Under the pieces are notes generated by a model, which did no database searches, was not told the origin of the DNA, and was given only the letters and a program-made list of their open reading frames with translations. This document shows, in pieces, positions 58,837-64,000 of a stretch of 64,000 nucleotides of DNA. Origin of the DNA: Verrucomicrobia bacterium ADurb.Bin118 (lineage in GTDB: Bacteria; Verrucomicrobiota; Verrucomicrobiia; Limisphaerales; MWDV01); NCBI GenBank assembly GCA_002070715.1, contig MWDV01000094.1:1-64000 (forward strand). The letters run 5' to 3'. Both the position numbers and the translations under genes were made by a program. The first letter of the stretch is position 1; every line of letters begins with the position of its first letter.

Positions 58837-59547
58837 ATGCCAGTGCCCTTGCTTCAGTTGATCGGGGTAACGAAACGCTACGCCGCTGCGGGAGCGGCCG
58901 ACAGCGTGAACGTCCTGGACGGCATCACGCTGGAAGTTGGCAGCGGCGAATCACTGGCCATCGTGGGACCGTCAGGGTCGGGCAAAAGCACTCTGCTGCA
59001 AATCATCGGCACCTTGGATCGTCCCTCCAGCGGCCAGGTATTGCTCGCCGGGAAAAACCTTGCTGTCCTCGACGACCGTGAGCTGGCCGCGGTGCGCAAC
59101 CGGCAGATTGGCTTTGTCTTCCAGGCGCATTATTTACTGCCGCAATGTTCGGTGCTGGAGAATGTGCTGGCGCCCACGCTGGCGGGGGCTCAATCCACGA
59201 CCCGCCATCAGCAGGGCGAATTGCCATCCGTCCGCGCCCAGCGCCTGCTCAAGCGCGTCGGCTTGGGCGGACGCCTGCACCATCGCCCGGGGCAACTCAG
59301 CGGCGGCGAACGCCAGCGGGTCGCGGTGGTCCGGGCCCTCATCAATCAACCGCAGTTGGTGCTGGCGGACGAACCGACGGGAGCGCTGGATCACGCCGCG
59401 GCCACCGCCTTGGGCCAATTGTTCGTCGAATTGAACCAGGAGGAAGGGGTGACGCTGATCGTCGTAACCCATGCCGTGACGTTGGCCCAACGAATGGGGC
59501 GGGTGATGCGGTTGGAGGACGGCCGGCTGTCAGCCGCCGCCCCCTAG
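58837..59547 (+). CDS. ABC transporter ATP-binding protein (LolD/MacB type)
   Basis: A 236-residue ATPase. Walker A is GPSGSGKSTLLQI, the Q-loop VFQAHYLLPQCSVLENV, the signature LSGGERQRVAVVRAL, and Walker B LVLADEPTGALD. The best match by motif is the LolD/MacB/FtsE group. It powers the adjacent FtsX-type permease. The gap to that gene is about 135 bp. Its function could be lipoprotein release, lipid or peptide export, or a mechanotransmission complex. Confidence 0.92.
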   Translation: MPVPLLQLIGVTKRYAAAGAADSVNVLDGITLEVGSGESLAIVGPSGSGKSTLLQIIGTLDRPSSGQVLLAGKNLAVLDDRELAAVRNRQIGFVFQAHYLLPQCSVLENVLAPTLAGAQSTTRHQQGELPSVRAQRLLKRVGLGGRLHHRPGQLSGGERQRVAVVRALINQPQLVLADEPTGALDHAAATALGQLFVELNQEEGVTLIVVTHAVTLAQRMGRVMRLEDGRLSAAAP

Positions 59548-59682
59548 GAGACGGGGTATGCCGGACCTCCAAGGCGTAGCAACAAAAGTCACCGCTTTGA
59601 GTCTGGCGGAGGCTGGGGCAACCCGTCGCCCAAGCAAACACTGCCGCATCCAGTGGCTTCACGCCAAAGGGCGGGAGGGTGT

Positions 59683-62600
59683 ATGCCCATGACTTTGCGC
59701 ACTCTCATCGTCCGCAGCTTGCGCCACCACTGGCGGACGCACTTGGGCGTAGGGTTGGGCGCGGCGATGGGCAGCGCAGCGCTCATTGGCGCGCTGGTGG
59801 TGGGGGATTCGGTCAAGGGCACCCTGCGGGAACGGGCGCTGGCACGTTTGGGGCAGGGATCGTTTCTTATTTATTCCGGAGACAGGCTGTTCGCCGAACA
59901 CCTGCCCCCCCGGGTTCGGTGTCAAGCCAACGCCCAAGCGCTGGGCGCAGTAGCAAAGTTCCACCAAGGCAATTGGCAGACGCGGGCGATTTCCCTCAAT
60001 CCAGATAAACCCGAGCGGCGGATGTTGCTATTTCGCGGCGCGGTCGCCCGGGCGGACGGCGGTGCTCGCGTCAATCGGGTGCAGATAATTGGCATCTCCG
60101 ATTTCGCGCCCCTGCTCTTCCCAGCACCTAAAATCCCAAGCCGGGCCCATCCCCCCCGCCCCATTGCGTTAACCAATGAAGCCCTGGTTAATTTGCCGCT
60201 CGCCCAAGCGTTGGGATTGCGCGCGGGAGAAACGATCATCATCCGGTTTCCCAAGTGGAACCGTCTTTCACCCGATGCCGCCATCTCGCCGCGTGACGCC
60301 CCGGCGGTATCCTTACGAATCACCGTAAAAGGGCTGACGACAAACGCGGAATTGTCCGCCTTCACGCCGGACCGCTCCCCCGACGAGCCGCTCTCTGTGT
60401 TTATACCGCTAACCGAATTGGTCCAGGCCGCAGATTTGCCACTGATGGAGGGGAGTTACCCCATCAACACTTGGCTGGTGCCCGAGGTGGTCCAACTCGA
60501 CTTAAGTCACTTGAAGCAGCGCGACAAATTCAACGTCACGGTCAGGCGATGCCTGATGTGGGTGCGCCGGCAATTGCGCCTGCCGGTTGAGCGCGACGGG
60601 GCAACGCTGCTGCCGGTACCTCCATCCGAGCAACTGTCCCATCTCACCAACCTCCTGGCCGCTTCGTGGGATTTTGAAAACGTCCAAATCGCCGAACTCC
60701 GCACCAGTCAGGACGGGGTCCACTTGACCAGTCCGCGCATTTTTCTGGAGCCGCCAGTGGCGCGGGCGGCAATGGCGGCCGATCCCCGGGGCCGGCCCTT
60801 GCTGACCTACCTCGCCAATTTGCTGCAAGCCGGCACCAACACCACGCCTTACTCCATGGTCACCGCCGCCGGACCGCCTTGGACACCCGCCGACCTGCGC
60901 GATGATGAAATCGTCATCAACCAGTGGCTCGCGGATGATTTGCAGGTGAAACCCGGCGAACGCATCGCCCTGAGTTACTTTGATCCGGAATCCGGAGCGC
61001 GGTTGCTGGAGCGCACAAACATGTTTCGCGTCCGCCGGATCGTCCCGATGGCCCTGCCGTGGGCGGATCGCACCTTGATGCCGGATTTTCCCGGGATTGA
61101 GAAAGCCGAGAGCACGCGCGATTGGGATGCCGGCTTTCCGCTCACCTACAAAATTCGACCGAAGGACGAGGACTACTGGAAGCAATTCCGCGGCACGCCC
61201 AAGGCGTTCATCACTCTCGCCGCCGGACAAAAAATGTGGGGCAACCGGTTTGGCAATCTGACCGCCATCCGCTTCCCCATGCCGGCCAACGCGGCGGAGA
61301 TGCGCCTCCTTGCGTCCGGGAATTCGCCGGAGAATCCGGACGCCGCCGCGCCCCCGCCCAGCGACTTGGCGCTTTTTCGGGCTGCCTTGGAGAAAAGAAT
61401 TCTCGACCACCTCAAACCGGAGGAACTCGGCTTGCGTTTTGAACCGGTGCGGGAACAGGCGCTCCAGGCGGCCGGCGAAGCGCAGGACTTTGGCGGCTTG
61501 TTTCTGGGATTCAGCTTTTTTGTCATTGCCGCCGCGCTGTTATTAATGGCGATGCTGTTTTATCTGGGGCTGGAACAACGGGCTGCTGAGATTGGCATCC
61601 TGCTCGCGTTGGGTTTCCCGCCCCGCCAAGTGCGCCGGCTGCTCCTGGGCGAAGCCGTGGTGCTCTCGTTGCTGGGCGGCATGCTGGGCGCGCTGGGCGG
61701 GCTGGGCTATGCCCGGGCGCTGCTCCAGGGTTTGGCGACGGTGTGGCGGGATGCCGTGGGTACCGCGACCCTGGGTTTTCACGTCACGTCTCCCACTCTG
61801 GGAATCGGCTTGTTTGCCAGTGTCCTCGTCAGCACGGTGACGATCGGGCTGGCGTTGCGAAAATATGTGCAACGCCCGGCGCGGGAATTGTTGGTGGGCG
61901 AAGTCGGAGACGCGCCGCCAGACACACGGTCATGGTGGAGCAGACTCATCGGCGCGGGCACGCTGGTGGCGGCACTCGGGCTGGCGGGTTTTGCGGTGAT
62001 GCGGGGCGACACCGCGAATGCCGGTGTCTTTTTCGGCGTCGGGACGCTGGTGTTGATTGCCAGTTTGAGCTTCGTCAGCGCGGGGCTGAGGCATCTGCGC
62101 GGCGCACCGAACGCCGGACCGGCCCTTGAGGCGCCGCTCCGAATCAGCGCGCTGGCCTGGCGGGGCTGTGCCCGCCGGCCCAAGCGCAGTCTCGCCACCG
62201 TGGCCATGCTGGCGTGCGGAAGTTTCCTTATTGTTTCCATCGGCGTGTTCCGCTTGGATGCGAATCGCGACGCCCTGAAACGCACTTCGGGCACGGGCGG
62301 TTTTGCGCTGATTGGCGAAACCACGATGCCGGTCACCCAGGACTTGAATGCATCCGCGGGCCGGGATTTCTTCGCCCTGCAGGAAACGGACCTGGCGGGG
62401 GTGCGGGTTGTCCCGTTTCGCGTGCATGAGGGGGACGAGGCCAGTTGCTTGAACTTGAATCGCGCGCAGCAACCTCGATTGCTCGGGGTCAAGCCCGGGA
62501 CGCTGGCGGGCCGGTTCGGATTTGCCCAGGGCAGCGGGTGGTCCTCGCTCCAAGCGGACCTTCCCACCTCGAGCGCCGAAAGTGAGGAAATCCCCGCCAT

Positions 62601-63303
62601 CGGCGATGCGAACTCCATCCAGTGGGCGATGAAGAAAAAGGTCGGCGACACCATTGAGTACGTGGATGAACGCGGCCGCCCGTTCAAGGTGCGCATCGTT
62701 GGTGCGGTGGCCAATTCCATCCTGCAAGGCCAGCTCATCATTGACGAAGCCGCCTTCCTGAAGCGGTTTCCCGGGACGAGCGGTTATCGTCTGTTCCTCA
62801 TTGATGCGCCCACCAACCGTGTGGGGGAAGTCTCCGCCACGCTGTCGCGCGCTCTGCAGGACGTGGGACTGGAGCTGACTCCCGCCGCGCAACGGCTCGC
62901 CCAGTTCAACGCGGTGCAGAACACGTATCTGGGCACGTTCCAGGTTTTGGGCGGACTCGGATTGCTGCTGGGCAGCGTTGGTTTGGGCATCGTTGTGCTG
63001 CGCAACGTGCTGGAACGGCGCGGCGAACTGGCGGTGCTCCTGGCCGTGGGCTTTCGTCGGGGCACCCTGCAGCGGTTGTTGCTGATCGAGAATGGCGCAT
63101 TGCTCCTGCTGGGGTTGGGGCTGGGTGTGGTGGCTGCGGCGGTCGCGGTGGCGCCCGCGTTGCTTGCGCCCACCATCGAGCTTCCGTGGCGGACCCTGGG
63201 ATTGACCCTGAGCGCCGTTTTGCTGAATGGCATTTTGTGGACTTGGGCGGCCACCCGGGTGGCGTTGCGCGGAGAGATATTGGCCGCGCTCCGGAACGAA
63301 TGA
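59683..63303 (+). CDS. Large FtsX-like ABC permease with two FtsX modules
   Basis: A 1206-residue permease. The N-terminal helix (MTLRTLIVRSLRHHWRTHLG, then a membrane helix) is followed by a long periplasmic domain. The first FtsX module (AALLLMAMLFYLGLEQRAAEIGILLALGF, about residues 615-735) comes next, then a middle membrane segment and a second periplasmic domain. A second FtsX module (VLLAVGFRRGTLQRLL, about 1070-1180) is at the C-terminus. This two-module plan is that of large MacB/LolC-related ABC3 permeases. GGGAGGGT lies just before the ATG at 59683; an extension to 59653 is possible. It pairs with the upstream ATPase. Confidence 0.9.
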   Translation: MPMTLRTLIVRSLRHHWRTHLGVGLGAAMGSAALIGALVVGDSVKGTLRERALARLGQGSFLIYSGDRLFAEHLPPRVRCQANAQALGAVAKFHQGNWQTRAISLNPDKPERRMLLFRGAVARADGGARVNRVQIIGISDFAPLLFPAPKIPSRAHPPRPIALTNEALVNLPLAQALGLRAGETIIIRFPKWNRLSPDAAISPRDAPAVSLRITVKGLTTNAELSAFTPDRSPDEPLSVFIPLTELVQAADLPLMEGSYPINTWLVPEVVQLDLSHLKQRDKFNVTVRRCLMWVRRQLRLPVERDGATLLPVPPSEQLSHLTNLLAASWDFENVQIAELRTSQDGVHLTSPRIFLEPPVARAAMAADPRGRPLLTYLANLLQAGTNTTPYSMVTAAGPPWTPADLRDDEIVINQWLADDLQVKPGERIALSYFDPESGARLLERTNMFRVRRIVPMALPWADRTLMPDFPGIEKAESTRDWDAGFPLTYKIRPKDEDYWKQFRGTPKAFITLAAGQKMWGNRFGNLTAIRFPMPANAAEMRLLASGNSPENPDAAAPPPSDLALFRAALEKRILDHLKPEELGLRFEPVREQALQAAGEAQDFGGLFLGFSFFVIAAALLLMAMLFYLGLEQRAAEIGILLALGFPPRQVRRLLLGEAVVLSLLGGMLGALGGLGYARALLQGLATVWRDAVGTATLGFHVTSPTLGIGLFASVLVSTVTIGLALRKYVQRPARELLVGEVGDAPPDTRSWWSRLIGAGTLVAALGLAGFAVMRGDTANAGVFFGVGTLVLIASLSFVSAGLRHLRGAPNAGPALEAPLRISALAWRGCARRPKRSLATVAMLACGSFLIVSIGVFRLDANRDALKRTSGTGGFALIGETTMPVTQDLNASAGRDFFALQETDLAGVRVVPFRVHEGDEASCLNLNRAQQPRLLGVKPGTLAGRFGFAQGSGWSSLQADLPTSSAESEEIPAIGDANSIQWAMKKKVGDTIEYVDERGRPFKVRIVGAVANSILQGQLIIDEAAFLKRFPGTSGYRLFLIDAPTNRVGEVSATLSRALQDVGLELTPAAQRLAQFNAVQNTYLGTFQVLGGLGLLLGSVGLGIVVLRNVLERRGELAVLLAVGFRRGTLQRLLLIENGALLLLGLGLGVVAAAVAVAPALLAPTIELPWRTLGLTLSAVLLNGILWTWAATRVALRGEILAALRNE

Positions 63304-63311
63304 CCCCCAGC

Positions 63312-63333
63312 CTCCGGGCGTTGGCACCCGGAG
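63312..63333. terminator. Stem-loop between convergent genes
   Basis: A perfect 7-bp inverted repeat CTCCGGG-cgttggca-CCCGGAG lies 8 bp past the permease stop. It is followed by no long T-run, so its terminator role is only likely because both flanking genes end here. Confidence 0.5.
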
Positions 63334-63415
63334 CCGGTTCACGTTTATCTTGGCGAGCCGCGTCCGCGAAACGCGCAGAATCAGAACGGCCGCTCGATCC
63401 TACGCGCCGCCCGGT

Positions 63416-64000
63416 TCATAGAAGTCCCCGGCAGAATCGTTCGATCCGTTCCAATCCCTTCTCGATGTTGGCCAGGCTCGTGGCGTAACTGAGCCGGATG
63501 TAATCATCGGCGCCGAAGGCAATGCCCGGCACGGCGGCCACTTTCTCTTGCTCCAGCAATTTCGCGCAAAACTCGGTGGATTTAAGCCCGGTCCGGGAAA
63601 TGTTCGGGAACAGGTAAAACGCGCCTTTCGCGTTGACACAGGTGAGGCCGGGAATGCTGTTCAGTTTCTGCCAAGCGTAGGTGCGGCGTTTCGCAAACTC
63701 GGCCAGCCAGAGCGGCAGATGGTCCTGCGGGCCGGTCAGAGCGGCGACGGCGCCCTTTTGCGCGAAGCTCGTCGGGTTGCTGGTGCTGTGGCTCTGGATG
63801 GCGTCAATCGCCTTGGCGATGGGTTCGGGGGCGGCGCACCATCCCAGCCGCCACCCGGTCATGCTCCACGCCTTGGCAAAACCATGCACGATGATCGTAT
63901 GCTCAAAATGGGCCGGGGAGAAACTGGCCACGCTCTGGACGGTCGCGCCATCATAAAGCAAGTGCTCGTAAATCTCGTCGCTCATGATGAGCACGCTCTT
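63416..64000 (-). CDS. Class I aminotransferase (5' end outside window)
   Basis: The minus frame is open through the right edge; about 194 C-terminal codons are visible. The PLP-enzyme motifs are SDEIYEHLLYDG, the lysine-bearing GFAKAWSMTGWRLGW and SNPTSFAQKGA. These match aspartate/prephenate aminotransferases of the AspC/PatA group. It transfers an amino group between aspartate or an aromatic amino acid and 2-oxoglutarate. The end at 63416 converges with the ABC permease. Without the N-terminus the exact subfamily is open. Confidence 0.9.
   Translation of the reverse strand, partial: KSVLIMSDEIYEHLLYDGATVQSVASFSPAHFEHTIIVHGFAKAWSMTGWRLGWCAAPEPIAKAIDAIQSHSTSNPTSFAQKGAVAALTGPQDHLPLWLAEFAKRRTYAWQKLNSIPGLTCVNAKGAFYLFPNISRTGLKSTEFCAKLLEQEKVAAVPGIAFGADDYIRLSYATSLANIEKGLERIERFCRGLL

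Overview
The window is a GC-rich, gene-dense bacterial chromosome segment, most likely from the phylum Verrucomicrobiota (a Pedosphaera/Limisphaerales-type member). This assignment is an inference. It rests on a strongly divergent FtsZ inside an otherwise classical division/cell-wall (dcw) cluster, a secreted sulfatase, a ceramidase-like hydrolase, a transposase type that I associate with Verrucomicrobia and Planctomycetes, and many starts with weak or no Shine-Dalgarno sequence. Both edges cut genes: glnD on the left and a class I aminotransferase on the right. I found no tRNA, rRNA or CRISPR array.

Layout. 1-17.1 kb holds mostly minus-strand accessory metabolism: GlnD, a quinone oxidoreductase, a large hybrid histidine kinase, a POT-type peptide transporter, a ceramidase-like hydrolase, ThiH, a PHP-type lipoprotein, a sulfatase, the nickel chaperones HypA/HypB and a serine hydrolase. 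17.2-35.3 kb is a compact dcw operon transcribed on the minus strand: mraZ, an unknown gene, rsmH, ftsL, ftsI, a small ORF, a SIMPL protein, murF, mraY, murD, a LysM protein, ftsW, murG, murB, ddl, ftsQ, ftsA and ftsZ. It starts at a promoter carrying four MraZ-type boxes at exact 10-nt spacing. murE and murC are absent from it. 35.4-42.4 kb carries queA, a RibD-type reductase, a DUF4230-like protein, a cobalamin adenosyltransferase, a P1B-4 metal ATPase, a Cys-rich secreted peptide and an acetyltransferase.

42.5-55.9 kb is the most unusual part. alaS contains an in-frame insertion of a complete REP-associated tyrosine transposase (RAYT) domain flanked by palindromes, so the whole 1171-codon frame stays open. 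Next to it is a locus built on repeated 3' ends of thiC. The intact thiC has a TPP riboswitch. Downstream of it lie a restriction-modification set, a 728-bp thiC 3' copy, an AccI-type restriction-modification pair, and then a decayed thiC 3' copy split by a pRiA4b ORF-3-like gene. The copies decay with distance from the intact gene. This fits successive insertions after the thiC stop codon, each leaving a long target duplication.

56-64 kb holds a TPR protein, an ABC ATPase with a two-module FtsX-type permease, and the partial aminotransferase.

The dcw genes make peptidoglycan precursors (Ddl, MurF, MraY, MurD, MurG, MurB) and build the divisome (FtsW, FtsI, FtsL, FtsQ, FtsA, FtsZ). FtsZ lacks the usual acidic T7-loop residues but keeps an FtsA-binding C-terminal peptide. 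All comparisons with other families were made by eye from memory; no alignment or database search was run.
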